Part shown: piece by piece, positions 21,398 to 32,397 of the stretch
How positions within the stretch are numbered: position 1 is the stretch's first letter
Layout: every line of letters starts with the position of its first letter
Assembly (NCBI GenBank): GCA_006386115.1
Contig: VFIW01000072.1
Location: 173,803 to 237,802, forward strand
From: Globisporangium splendens
Taxonomy: Eukaryota > Oomycota > Peronosporomycetes > Pythiales > Pythiaceae
Direction: 5' to 3'
Length of the DNA: 64,000 bases
Notes under the pieces: generated by a model
What the model saw: only the letters and a program-made list of their open reading frames with translations
Databases searched by the model: none
What the model was told of the DNA's origin: nothing
Program-made: the position numbers and the translations under genes

Positions 21398-21579
21398 AAG
21401 TGGTTTTGCGGTCAGGTTCATGACCGCAGAAAGTGTTGATTGGCACTCCAGGTACACCAAGCCCGTTGAGCCAACTCGCAACCAGCGGTGAGCACGTCTT
21501 TTTGGGCTCATTTCCTATCTTGAGTCTCGTGTTATCACAGGTACTTGCAGTAAGAGATCCCTCGGCAACGAGTTGAAGC

Positions 21580-21596
21580 ATCATCTAGGGTATCCT
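21580..21596. repeat. Target-site duplication, left copy (17 bp)
   Basis: ATCATCTAGGGTATCCT, repeated exactly at 22983-22999. The empty site with a single copy is seen at 27682-27698. Confidence 0.93.
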
Positions 21597-22982
21597 AGTG
21601 GAGCGAATTACACAACATCCCAGGGATTACAGTTTATACAGCCCAGACTCTTCTCCGGCTGAAAGCCAACCGACTCTCCATGTGGAACTATGAGAAAGCT
21701 GATCTATCATGCTCGAATCCCGAATGTTCCCAAGTTGTCCAATCTTCTGTTCAACATCTATTCTGGGAGTGTCCGAGAGCCAAACTGGTGTGGAACTACT
21801 TTTATGCGCTATGGGCGAAGATCGGAATAACTCCTGGTCACGACCCCGCAATCTGGATCTTCAGTCTGGATCTACCAGATACTCCAAGGCATGCATGGAC
21901 CTCGATCAAGAGACACATTATCGGACACAAGTTCTCCAATGAACATCTCCAAGATCACCTCTATTCCGTCGCACACACGCTGTGGCGATATATGAGCGCG
22001 TCGCTCATACAGACCATTTGGTGTGCGCATCTGCGACGCATGGATTCGGATCCAATCGAATCGACTGCTGAGATGGCGGTCATGATGACCAGATTAGAGG
22101 CAGGAATGCGAAACCTCACACGACTCGCTGAAGCGCAAGCTGGAGACTCGGACGGTCACACGGTTGCGACAGTTCTCAAGGCATATGTCGACTGCTTTCT
22201 CAGCCAAACCGACGCCATCCCCTTGACTCCAAATGATACTCGCGGCGTTTACCTGTTGTTTTCGATGATGGATCACGCGGCAATCCAGGACCAGGAGGGA
22301 CTGGATCCATTATCGTGCGTGTCCACAAGGACTCGCACACAGCCAGTTTAATTTGGGCTGCCAGCATGGCCTATAGCAGGAAGGACACGACCAACAACTT
22401 TGCCGAGTACTGGGGTCTCATACACGGACTCCGAGAAGCCCAACGCAGTCACTTCGAACTGTTGTACGTGATTGGAGACAGTGCACTCATTATCTCCCAA
22501 CAGCGAATGCATCGGTCCCCTCGACAGCACCGATTGGCATGTTTATACCAGACAAGTCGACAACTCACGGATTGCATCGACATCCGAGGATGGTACCATC
22601 ACTACCGTGCCTTCAACAAGATGGCGGACTCAGCTGCCAACCTAGCCATGGACACCAGAACCTCAACGCAGGTCCACTTCCCAACTCAAAGAGCTGCTTT
22701 CAACAATCTCACCCAGGATCTTGACAACGACGTCATGCATTGGCTTATGCGAAGTTCGGAAGACCCAAGGTCATTGGACAACACAAGGCAGCCTCACATA
22801 GGACCAAGAGAACATGCCATCCTGGTCAAAGATTATTTAGCATTCAGAAGTGATCTAGTGCAATCCGCGCTGTAGACACATTTACACTCCTAGATGAAAT
22901 TCGCAATGAAGATTAGTTAGGAGAATGGATATTGTAGGTCACGAAGAAGAACCTAAATATACCTCACCTTATAAAGATAAAG
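21597..22982 (+). mobile_element. 5'-truncated LINE insertion (1,386 bp) with 17-bp target-site duplication
   Basis: This is the same LINE family as 9782-12918, in the opposite orientation and truncated at about the zf-RVT region. It ends in ATAAAGATAAAG, two copies of a hexamer tail. It is flanked by perfect 17-bp duplications, and the un-inserted site exists at each later unit junction, so the boundaries are exact. Insertion happened in only one junction of the tandem array. Confidence 0.93.
21680..22875 (+). pseudogene. LINE C-terminal fragment: zf-RVT motif and RNase H, frameshifted
   Basis: The frame 21680-22351 carries CSNPECSQ...HLFWECP and then DAIPLTPNDTRGVYLL. A single T lost from a T-run at about 22261 (TTGTTTTCG here, TTGTTTTTCG in the other copy) breaks the frame at the first RNase H Asp. 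The rest continues in 22315-22875 with NNFAEYWGLIHGL, VIGDSALI and KMADSAANLAMD. The piece could not produce an active protein. Confidence 0.85.
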
Positions 22983-22999
22983 ATCATCTAGGGTATCCT
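22983..22999. repeat. Target-site duplication, right copy (17 bp)
   Basis: An exact copy of 21580-21596, directly after the ATAAAG tail of the LINE. Confidence 0.93.
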
Positions 23000-23686
23000 G
23001 AAATCCCTCACATGATGCCAGGTGATACTTCAACTCGTTGCGCTTCGAGTACTGTTGCCGCAGCCATCAGAGGTGGGATGAGATCGTGTTTCGATAGATA
23101 CGCTCTGTTGACAATGTTCGCTTTGCGCATAACCATCCATAGCACCTAATAGGGGGTGTAACTCACGTCAAGCTGAGCAAGTTCATGTTTGACGCTGAGT
23201 CTTCTTGGTGCGTTCAGTTCCTCGTCAGCGCACTCCATTCTAATCAGGCTAGGTCATCCTGTTCGAAAGGAGCAAGAGACGCGTACTTAGCAGACTACAG
23301 ACTTTAAAAGCCAGAGGGGGGAATGACACCTGAAGGTGTCAAGCAAGTTTGGGTTTCGCGGTAAAAGCGCGGGCTTAGAAAGTCGAAAATGCGGATTTTG
23401 ATGAAGACTCTGTCTCCGCACTTCCGTATAGTAATGCAAATATGCTACACGACAGAGGGAGCAACTTCAACCGATGGTCGTGCTCAGCTGTGTCACTTCT
23501 GATCTTTTGACCAAAAATGACGCGTTTATTCCCAAGAGCACACAAGAGAGACCAGAGCCTATCCGCCACGTGCTTCGCCGCAGTTAATTTCGAATCGTCA
23601 GTCTTCCATCAAAGCGAGTGCCTGAGACCATGCATCCAGTTACCAAGAAACAGCAAGTCGAATGGCCGGAGGTGGCGTAACAGTAA
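23000..23686. other. Spacer J joined to truncated ACOX; LTR-like edge inside
   Basis: Non-coding spacer that replaces the first 139 codons of ACOX in each copy (also at 27699-28385 and 32398-33084). It contains a purine run (AGAGGGGGGAA, about 23313-23323) followed directly by TGACACCTGAAGGTGTCA, an 8-bp hairpin starting with TG. That is how a polypurine tract meets an LTR. No protein family is seen. The last bases form an in-frame TAA (23684-23686) just before the ACOX homology. Confidence 0.55.
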
Positions 23687-25291
23687 AAGATCCTTGGTGC
23701 GTATGCACAAACGGAATTGGGTCACGGCTCGAATGTCCAGGGAATCGAGACGACCGCGCACTTCGATAAAACCACGCAAGAGTTCATCATCAACTCGCCG
23801 ACGCTCACAAGCCGCAAGTGGTGGCCTGGAGCCCTCGGCAAAACAGCCACGCATGCGATCGTGTACGCGCGTTTGTTCCTCGAGGGCAAGGACGTTGGTG
23901 TTCATGCGTTCATGATGCAGCTTCGCTCGTTGAAGGACCACCAGCCATTGCCAGGCATCGAAGTCGGCGACATCGGTCCTAAAGTCGGTTTCAACTCCAT
24001 CGATAATGGATACTGCGCGTTTGACAACGTGCGTATCCCGCGTGATCATATGTTCATGCGCTTTGTCAAGGTGCTTCCAGACGGAACGTTCGTGGAGCCA
24101 AAGGTGGACAAAGTGGTATACCTCACGATGGTGTATGTGCGCGCGTACTTGCTACAAATCCTGAGTATCGCAGTCGGAAAGGCGGCCACGATCTCCACTC
24201 GATTCAGCGCTGCTCGTGTGCAAGGTCGCAAAGATTCCGGCAGCAATGCAGGCGAGTTCCAAGTGCTCGACTACCAGAACCAGCAGCTCGTGCTGTTCCC
24301 ACTCATCGCCCTCTCGTATGCCTCCAACTTCATGAGCAATGCGATGATCAAGATGCACGACTCGGCGCTGGAGCTTCTTGCAAATGGTGAGGAGGACTTG
24401 TTCGGAGAAAAGCTGGTAGAGCTGCACGGCATCTCGTCGGGGATCAAAGCGTGGCTCGCGGACCGTGTGAGCAACGGCATCGAAGCTGCTCGTCGCAGTT
24501 GTGGAGGTCATGGATTCATGCAATCAAGCAACCTGAACCATCTTTTCTCTGAAATTGTCGGCTCGGCTACGTACGAGGGTACGATGGACGTCTTGGTGCA
24601 GCAGCACGCGCGGTATCTGCTCAAGGTGTTCTTGGCGCTCCAAACTGGTAAAAGCTCAAAGTTGAGTCCAAACAGTTCGGTGGGCTTTTTGGCACAGGCG
24701 TCGCAGTATTTCAACCCAACGTTGCGCTTCTCAGCACAGCGACCGGACGACCTCGATAACTTGGAGTTGCTGATTGAAGCTTTGAAAGTTCGCGCGACCC
24801 GAGTTGTTGCTGCGCTCGCTCAGCAAATGCGAGACTCGAACAATGACGGCAACGCTTGCATGATCACCATGACGCGCGCTTCGACCGCACACTCCGAGCT
24901 GCTGCTGGTCTCAACGTTTGCAAAGAGCGTGGAAACTTTCCCTGCTGGTCCAGCGAAGGATGCTGTCTCAAACCTGTGTGCGCTGTTTGGTGTCTCGCTC
25001 ATCGTCCAGAACTTGCATGATTTCCGCGACCACGACTACTTTTCGACGACCCAGGCTAACCTCGCACGCCAACAGCTCGTTCGCTTGCTGTCCATCGTTC
25101 GCCGCAACGCTGTGCTTCTGACTGATGCGTGGGAGTTTAGCGACTTTGACCTGAACTCGACCATTGGCAGATACGACGGCGACATCTACCGCGCACTGGT
25201 GAAGCGTGCTGCCGATGAGCCTCTCAACAAGACCCAAGTGGCAGAAAGCTACGAGTTGTACTTGAAGCCACTGATTGAGTCGAACATGTAG
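23687..25291 (+). pseudogene. Beheaded acyl-CoA oxidase copy (unit 1)
   Basis: Homologous to ACOX 4 from codon 140 (KILGAYAQ) to the stop. The N-terminal alpha domain and the start codon are missing, and an in-frame TAA directly precedes the homology. The first in-frame ATG is at 23912 (the Met after GVHAF), which would give 459 aa without TELGHGSN, so FAD/substrate binding would be incomplete. The remainder is open and still has CGGHGF and the TYEG Glu. One visible substitution changes PLIQSNM to PLIESNM. It is probably non-functional; a transcript from the spacer cannot be ruled out. Confidence 0.88.
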
Positions 25292-25396
25292 AAATTGAAT
25301 GTTAATCGTTACTAGCATTCAGTCTTACTGTTGCAAACAAACACAAGAGGTCGCAATTGGTGTGGGCCCAAACAACATGCTACACGAAAAATGGCT

Positions 25397-27436
25397 TTAC
25401 CAGATCACACACTTCTTCTCCGGGTTCATCTTGCTGCCGACTTTGCATCCGAAGACCTTTGCAAAGTTTTCGTTGTTCATTGTCGCGCCGTTGATGCGCC
25501 ATTGAGCAGGCGAGTGTGGGTCGGACGTGAGAAGCCGCTCCATCGCCGCGTCGCGAGCTTTGCCACAGAAAGTCTGGCCGAAAGCAATGAAGAACAACTG
25601 GTTGGCTTCTGCTTCGGTGATGTTGGTGCCAGCAGGCACCAAGGCTTCCGGGCTCTTGATGTACTTTTGGTACGCGTCGTACGCCAAGGAGAGTCCGCCG
25701 TTGTCGGCGATATTTTCCGTGATCGTCAGGTTCCCATCTACGTTGCCGAGTGGGGACCCATCTTCGCCGTTCACTACAAAGTTGCTGTACTCGTCCTTGA
25801 GACACTGCGCACGGGCGTCAAACTCGGCGCCGGTCGCTGGCGTCCACCAACTCGCTCTTCGACTGCCGTCGCCGTCGTAGAGACGTCCATCGCTGTCAAA
25901 GCCGTGCGTAAGTTCGTGACCAATGATAGCCCCAATAGCACCAAAGTTTTGTGCTGGATGGCTCGAGCCATTGAAGACTGGTGGCTGCAAGATTCCCGCT
26001 GGGAACACGATCTGGTTCTTTATCGGCTCGTAGTACGCGTTCACTTCAGACGCCGCCATCTCCCACTCGGTTCGGTCCACTGGGTTGCCGAGTTTCTTGA
26101 CGGATGTGGCAAAGTTGTTCTGGCTGATCTTTTGGATATTCTCAAAGAAACCTTTCCGATTCAGCGTGAACGGGTACGTCTTGTTTTGCAAAGGATGGCC
26201 GATCAAGTTGGAGACCTTTGCCAGCTTCTTCAAGGCTTCGGTCTTGGTCGCAGTGTCCAGCCAAGAGAGTTTTTGAATGTGCTCCCCCATGACTTCTTCA
26301 ACAAGTTTCACCATCAACTTGGTCGATTCTTCGCGCTTCGTATCAAACATCTTCATGAAGTAGTACTCGCCGATCAAATCGGGGAAGAAAGTCGTCTCAC
26401 GGGTCACGCAGAGCGTGGTGCGATCCGAACGCACTTGGACCCCATAGAGAGCCTTGCTGAAAAAGTCAAAGTACGCTTGGCCAAAGTCGTCGCTGACGTA
26501 CCGCGCATTGTATGACGTGTACAGGAAAACCAAGTACGTCTTCAGATCTTTCAACTCCAGCGAAGCCACGAGTTTTTCGACCTTGGTAAAGTAGACCAGC
26601 GATTGGAAGATTACATTTGACGACTGAGTGAGTTTCGAGTTCTCCAAGTAGCCGAGACCACTGGCAAATGCACCAAACGAGAGCGGATACTTGGCAACAG
26701 CGTTGCTGTACTTGGTCGGGTTGTAGTAGAAATCTGGGTCGTCCGATTCATCGAGGTTATACACGATGTGTGCGAGTCTCTTTTCGATTCGAATCACGGC
26801 GTTCGCAGCGTATGCTGGATCCGGTTTCTTCACGCCAGCGTTCGGATCGTAGCCAGCGAGGTTCAAGATCTTGGTGATGTACGTGCGATACGCTTGCTCG
26901 TACACTGGGAATGCATCATCAAGGTAGTACGAAGCATCCGGGAGTGTGAGGTCGCTTTTGCCGATGTACAGAGCATTGATGCTGGCATTCTTTTCGTCAG
27001 CACTGACGCTAAAGCCAGTGAACAAGTTAGGTCCGGTCTGCGCGATCTCACCAGCGACCTTGAAGAGAGCTGCCTTGGTTGTCGGCGTAGCAATCTTGGT
27101 GATTGTCTTTTGCAAGGGCTTGTTCCCAAGTGCTGTGAGTACGTCCATGTTCACGCACGAGTCCCAGAACTCGCCCACGAGCGGCAGATTTTCCTTGACG
27201 ATTGCTTGGATCACAAGGTTGTTCCGGTCGGTGATAGTGGAGAACGCGAAGTCGATATTCACTTCCGAGTCTGGGATCACCGTGCTGCTGATCCACGAGC
27301 CGCAAGTGTACTGGTAGAAATCGTCACATGGGTCCGTCGTAGTGTCCAGGAGAGGCAGGACCGTGCTTGGGAATGCGGCATTGGTCGCTTTGAAGGCGAC
27401 GGTCGCAAATACTGCGGAGAGAACAGCAAGCTTCAT
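25397..27436 (-). CDS. Secreted M13 zinc metalloprotease C (duplicate of B)
   Basis: Identical in predicted protein to M13 B (679 aa): the same signal peptide, HELTH, ENIADNGG, WRING and CVIW. The promoter-like element is copied with it, so this gene should be expressed like B. It converges on the ACOX pseudogene with 105 bp between stops. Confidence 0.93.
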   Translation of the reverse strand: MKLAVLSAVFATVAFKATNAAFPSTVLPLLDTTTDPCDDFYQYTCGSWISSTVIPDSEVNIDFAFSTITDRNNLVIQAIVKENLPLVGEFWDSCVNMDVLTALGNKPLQKTITKIATPTTKAALFKVAGEIAQTGPNLFTGFSVSADEKNASINALYIGKSDLTLPDASYYLDDAFPVYEQAYRTYITKILNLAGYDPNAGVKKPDPAYAANAVIRIEKRLAHIVYNLDESDDPDFYYNPTKYSNAVAKYPLSFGAFASGLGYLENSKLTQSSNVIFQSLVYFTKVEKLVASLELKDLKTYLVFLYTSYNARYVSDDFGQAYFDFFSKALYGVQVRSDRTTLCVTRETTFFPDLIGEYYFMKMFDTKREESTKLMVKLVEEVMGEHIQKLSWLDTATKTEALKKLAKVSNLIGHPLQNKTYPFTLNRKGFFENIQKISQNNFATSVKKLGNPVDRTEWEMAASEVNAYYEPIKNQIVFPAGILQPPVFNGSSHPAQNFGAIGAIIGHELTHGFDSDGRLYDGDGSRRASWWTPATGAEFDARAQCLKDEYSNFVVNGEDGSPLGNVDGNLTITENIADNGGLSLAYDAYQKYIKSPEALVPAGTNITEAEANQLFFIAFGQTFCGKARDAAMERLLTSDPHSPAQWRINGATMNNENFAKVFGCKVGSKMNPEKKCVIW

Positions 27437-27481
27437 AGCTGAGGGACTTGGTGAGGTGGTGGGTGGTCTCCGTACTTGAGG

Positions 27482-27499
27482 GTGAAATGAAGAATGAGC
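27482..27499 (-). promoter_or_regulatory. Core promoter of M13 C (copied)
   Basis: Exact copy of the element at 21380-21397 (GCTCATTCTTCATTTCAC). Confidence 0.62.
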
Positions 27500-28385
27500 A
27501 AGTGGTTTTGCGGTCAGGTTCATGACCGCAGAAAGTGTTGATTGGCACTCCAGGTACACCAAGCCCGTTGAGCCAACTCGCAACCAGCGGTGAGCACGTC
27601 TTTTTGGGCTCATTTCCTATCTTGAGTCTCGTGTTATCACAGGTACTTGCAGTAAGAGATCCCTCGGCAACGAGTTGAAGCATCATCTAGGGTATCCTGA
27701 AATCCCTCACATGATGCCAGGTGATACTTCAACTCGTTGCGCTTCGAGTACTGTTGCCGCAGCCATCAGAGGTGGGATGAGATCGTGTTTCGATAGATAC
27801 GCTCTGTTGACAATGTTCGCTTTGCGCATAACCATCCATAGCACCTAATAGGGGGTGTAACTCACGTCAAGCTGAGCAAGTTCATGTTTGACGCTGAGTC
27901 TTCTTGGTGCGTTCAGTTCCTCGTCAGCGCACTCCATTCTAATCAGGCTAGGTCATCCTGTTCGAAAGGAGCAAGAGACGCGTACTTAGCAGACTACAGA
28001 CTTTAAAAGCCAGAGGGGGGAATGACACCTGAAGGTGTCAAGCAAGTTTGGGTTTCGCGGTAAAAGCGCGGGCTTAGAAAGTCGAAAATGCGGATTTTGA
28101 TGAAGACTCTGTCTCCGCACTTCCGTATAGTAATGCAAATATGCTACACGACAGAGGGAGCAACTTCAACCGATGGTCGTGCTCAGCTGTGTCACTTCTG
28201 ATCTTTTGACCAAAAATGACGCGTTTATTCCCAAGAGCACACAAGAGAGACCAGAGCCTATCCGCCACGTGCTTCGCCGCAGTTAATTTCGAATCGTCAG
28301 TCTTCCATCAAAGCGAGTGCCTGAGACCATGCATCCAGTTACCAAGAAACAGCAAGTCGAATGGCCGGAGGTGGCGTAACAGTAA

Positions 28386-29990
28386 AAGATCCTTGGTGCG
28401 TATGCACAAACGGAATTGGGTCACGGCTCGAATGTCCAGGGAATCGAGACGACCGCGCACTTCGATAAAACCACGCAAGAGTTCATCATCAACTCGCCGA
28501 CGCTCACAAGCCGCAAGTGGTGGCCTGGAGCCCTCGGCAAAACAGCCACGCATGCGATCGTGTACGCGCGTTTGTTCCTCGAGGGCAAGGACGTTGGTGT
28601 TCATGCGTTCATGATGCAGCTTCGCTCGTTGAAGGACCACCAGCCATTGCCAGGCATCGAAGTCGGCGACATCGGTCCTAAAGTCGGTTTCAACTCCATC
28701 GATAATGGATACTGCGCGTTTGACAACGTGCGTATCCCGCGTGATCATATGTTCATGCGCTTTGTCAAGGTGCTTCCAGACGGAACGTTCGTGGAGCCAA
28801 AGGTGGACAAAGTGGTATACCTCACGATGGTGTATGTGCGCGCGTACTTGCTACAAATCCTGAGTATCGCAGTCGGAAAGGCGGCCACGATCTCCACTCG
28901 ATTCAGCGCTGCTCGTGTGCAAGGTCGCAAAGATTCCGGCAGCAATGCAGGCGAGTTCCAAGTGCTCGACTACCAGAACCAGCAGCTCGTGCTGTTCCCA
29001 CTCATCGCCCTCTCGTATGCCTCCAACTTCATGAGCAATGCGATGATCAAGATGCACGACTCGGCGCTGGAGCTTCTTGCAAATGGTGAGGAGGACTTGT
29101 TCGGAGAAAAGCTGGTAGAGCTGCACGGCATCTCGTCGGGGATCAAAGCGTGGCTCGCGGACCGTGTGAGCAACGGCATCGAAGCTGCTCGTCGCAGTTG
29201 TGGAGGTCATGGATTCATGCAATCAAGCAACCTGAACCATCTTTTCTCTGAAATTGTCGGCTCGGCTACGTACGAGGGTACGATGGACGTCTTGGTGCAG
29301 CAGCACGCGCGGTATCTGCTCAAGGTGTTCTTGGCGCTCCAAACTGGTAAAAGCTCAAAGTTGAGTCCAAACAGTTCGGTGGGCTTTTTGGCACAGGCGT
29401 CGCAGTATTTCAACCCAACGTTGCGCTTCTCAGCACAGCGACCGGACGACCTCGATAACTTGGAGTTGCTGATTGAAGCTTTGAAAGTTCGCGCGACCCG
29501 AGTTGTTGCTGCGCTCGCTCAGCAAATGCGAGACTCGAACAATGACGGCAACGCTTGCATGATCACCATGACGCGCGCTTCGACCGCACACTCCGAGCTG
29601 CTGCTGGTCTCAACGTTTGCAAAGAGCGTGGAAACTTTCCCTGCTGGTCCAGCGAAGGATGCTGTCTCAAACCTGTGTGCGCTGTTTGGTGTCTCGCTCA
29701 TCGTCCAGAACTTGCATGATTTCCGCGACCACGACTACTTTTCGACGACCCAGGCTAACCTCGCACGCCAACAGCTCGTTCGCTTGCTGTCCATCGTTCG
29801 CCGCAACGCTGTGCTTCTGACTGATGCGTGGGAGTTTAGCGACTTTGACCTGAACTCGACCATTGGCAGATACGACGGCGACATCTACCGCGCACTGGTG
29901 AAGCGTGCTGCCGATGAGCCTCTCAACAAGACCCAAGTGGCAGAAAGCTACGAGTTGTACTTGAAGCCACTGATTGAGTCGAACATGTAG
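28386..29990 (+). pseudogene. Beheaded acyl-CoA oxidase copy (unit 2)
   Basis: Same structure as the unit 1 copy: TAA just before the homology, first in-frame ATG at 28611, end PLIESNM. The shared Q-to-E change shows units 1 and 2 descend from one already modified copy. Confidence 0.88.
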
Positions 29991-30095
29991 AAATTGAATG
30001 TTAATCGTTACTAGCATTCAGTCTTACTGTTGCAAACAAACACAAGAGGTCGCAATTGGTGTGGGCCCAAACAACATGCTACACGAAAAATGGCT

Positions 30096-32135
30096 TTACC
30101 AGATCACACACTTCTTCTCCGGGTTCATCTTGCTGCCGACTTTGCATCCGAAGACCTTTGCAAAGTTTTCGTTGTTCATTGTCGCGCCGTTGATGCGCCA
30201 TTGAGCAGGCGAGTGTGGGTCGGACGTGAGAAGCCGCTCCATCGCCGCGTCGCGAGCTTTGCCACAGAAAGTCTGGCCGAAAGCAATGAAGAACAACTGG
30301 TTGGCTTCTGCTTCGGTGATGTTGGTGCCAGCAGGCACCAAGGCTTCCGGGCTCTTGATGTACTTTTGGTACGCGTCGTACGCCAAGGAGAGTCCGCCGT
30401 TGTCGGCGATATTTTCCGTGATCGTCAGGTTCCCATCTACGTTGCCGAGTGGGGACCCATCTTCGCCGTTCACTACAAAGTTGCTGTACTCGTCCTTGAG
30501 ACACTGCGCACGGGCGTCAAACTCGGCGCCGGTCGCTGGCGTCCACCAACTCGCTCTTCGACTGCCGTCGCCGTCGTAGAGACGTCCATCGCTGTCAAAG
30601 CCGTGCGTAAGTTCGTGACCAATGATAGCCCCAATAGCACCAAAGTTTTGTGCTGGATGGCTCGAGCCATTGAAGACTGGTGGCTGCAAGATTCCCGCTG
30701 GGAACACGATCTGGTTCTTTATCGGCTCGTAGTACGCGTTCACTTCAGACGCCGCCATCTCCCACTCGGTTCGGTCCACTGGGTTGCCGAGTTTCTTGAC
30801 GGATGTGGCAAAGTTGTTCTGGCTGATCTTTTGGATATTCTCAAAGAAACCTTTCCGATTCAGCGTGAACGGGTACGTCTTGTTTTGCAAAGGATGGCCG
30901 ATCAAGTTGGAGACCTTTGCCAGCTTCTTCAAGGCTTCGGTCTTGGTCGCAGTGTCCAGCCAAGAGAGTTTTTGAATGTGCTCCCCCATGACTTCTTCAA
31001 CAAGTTTCACCATCAACTTGGTCGATTCTTCGCGCTTCGTATCAAACATCTTCATGAAGTAGTACTCGCCGATCAAATCGGGGAAGAAAGTCGTCTCACG
31101 GGTCACGCAGAGCGTGGTGCGATCCGAACGCACTTGGACCCCATAGAGAGCCTTGCTGAAAAAGTCAAAGTACGCTTGGCCAAAGTCGTCGCTGACGTAC
31201 CGCGCATTGTATGACGTGTACAGGAAAACCAAGTACGTCTTCAGATCTTTCAACTCCAGCGAAGCCACGAGTTTTTCGACCTTGGTAAAGTAGACCAGCG
31301 ATTGGAAGATTACATTTGACGACTGAGTGAGTTTCGAGTTCTCCAAGTAGCCGAGACCACTGGCAAATGCACCAAACGAGAGCGGATACTTGGCAACAGC
31401 GTTGCTGTACTTGGTCGGGTTGTAGTAGAAATCTGGGTCGTCCGATTCATCGAGGTTATACACGATGTGTGCGAGTCTCTTTTCGATTCGAATCACGGCG
31501 TTCGCAGCGTATGCTGGATCCGGTTTCTTCACGCCAGCGTTCGGATCGTAGCCAGCGAGGTTCAAGATCTTGGTGATGTACGTGCGATACGCTTGCTCGT
31601 ACACTGGGAATGCATCATCAAGGTAGTACGAAGCATCCGGGAGTGTGAGGTCGCTTTTGCCGATGTACAGAGCATTGATGCTGGCATTCTTTTCGTCAGC
31701 ACTGACGCTAAAGCCAGTGAACAAGTTAGGTCCGGTCTGCGCGATCTCACCAGCGACCTTGAAGAGAGCTGCCTTGGTTGTCGGCGTAGCAATCTTGGTG
31801 ATTGTCTTTTGCAAGGGCTTGTTCCCAAGTGCTGTGAGTACGTCCATGTTCACGCACGAGTCCCAGAACTCGCCCACGAGCGGCAGATTTTCCTTGACGA
31901 TTGCTTGGATCACAAGGTTGTTCCGGTCGGTGATAGTGGAGAACGCGAAGTCGATATTCACTTCCGAGTCTGGGATCACCGTGCTGCTGATCCACGAGCC
32001 GCAAGTGTACTGGTAGAAATCGTCACATGGGTCCGTCGTAGTGTCCAGGAGAGGCAGGACCGTGCTTGGGAATGCGGCATTGGTCGCTTTGAAGGCGACG
32101 GTCGCAAATACTGCGGAGAGAACAGCAAGCTTCAT
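30096..32135 (-). CDS. Secreted M13 zinc metalloprotease D (duplicate of B)
   Basis: A third copy, identical in protein sequence to B and C, with intact signal peptide, HELTH zinc site and C-terminal CVIW. The three identical copies would triple the dose if the array is real. Confidence 0.93.
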   Translation of the reverse strand: MKLAVLSAVFATVAFKATNAAFPSTVLPLLDTTTDPCDDFYQYTCGSWISSTVIPDSEVNIDFAFSTITDRNNLVIQAIVKENLPLVGEFWDSCVNMDVLTALGNKPLQKTITKIATPTTKAALFKVAGEIAQTGPNLFTGFSVSADEKNASINALYIGKSDLTLPDASYYLDDAFPVYEQAYRTYITKILNLAGYDPNAGVKKPDPAYAANAVIRIEKRLAHIVYNLDESDDPDFYYNPTKYSNAVAKYPLSFGAFASGLGYLENSKLTQSSNVIFQSLVYFTKVEKLVASLELKDLKTYLVFLYTSYNARYVSDDFGQAYFDFFSKALYGVQVRSDRTTLCVTRETTFFPDLIGEYYFMKMFDTKREESTKLMVKLVEEVMGEHIQKLSWLDTATKTEALKKLAKVSNLIGHPLQNKTYPFTLNRKGFFENIQKISQNNFATSVKKLGNPVDRTEWEMAASEVNAYYEPIKNQIVFPAGILQPPVFNGSSHPAQNFGAIGAIIGHELTHGFDSDGRLYDGDGSRRASWWTPATGAEFDARAQCLKDEYSNFVVNGEDGSPLGNVDGNLTITENIADNGGLSLAYDAYQKYIKSPEALVPAGTNITEAEANQLFFIAFGQTFCGKARDAAMERLLTSDPHSPAQWRINGATMNNENFAKVFGCKVGSKMNPEKKCVIW

Positions 32136-32180
32136 AGCTGAGGGACTTGGTGAGGTGGTGGGTGGTCTCCGTACTTGAGG

Positions 32181-32198
32181 GTGAAATGAAGAATGAGC
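32181..32198 (-). promoter_or_regulatory. Core promoter of M13 D (copied)
   Basis: Exact copy of the element at 21380-21397. Confidence 0.62.
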
Positions 32199-32397
32199 AA
32201 GTGGTTTTGCGGTCAGGTTCATGACCGCAGAAAGTGTTGATTGGCACTCCAGGTACACCAAGCCCGTTGAGCCAACTCGCAACCAGCGGTGAGCACGTCT
32301 TTTTGGGCTCATTTCCTATCTTGAGTCTCGTGTTATCACAGGTACTTGCAGTAAGAGATCCCTCGGCAACGAGTTGAAGCATCATCTAGGGTATCCT

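Larger units (their letters stand above)
17585..21596. repeat. Unit 0: parental block of the ACOX-M13 tandem repeat
   Basis: The block from codon 140 of ACOX 4 through M13 B to GGGTATCCT matches 23687-27698 at a constant offset of 6,102 bp. That offset equals the 4,699-bp repeat period plus the 1,386-bp LINE plus its 17-bp duplication. The left edge is sharp: upstream of 17585 the gene continues normally here, whereas the later copies have unrelated sequence. Confidence 0.9.
23000..27698. repeat. Tandem unit 1 (4,699 bp): spacer, beheaded ACOX, M13
   Basis: Matches 27699-32397 base for base as far as I could compare. The order is a 687-bp spacer, an ACOX pseudogene on plus, and M13 C on minus. 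Confidence 0.93.
27699..32397. repeat. Tandem unit 2 (4,699 bp)
   Basis: Second full unit, in the same order as unit 1. Its left junction is the uninterrupted version of the site where the LINE inserted (27682-27698). Confidence 0.93.
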
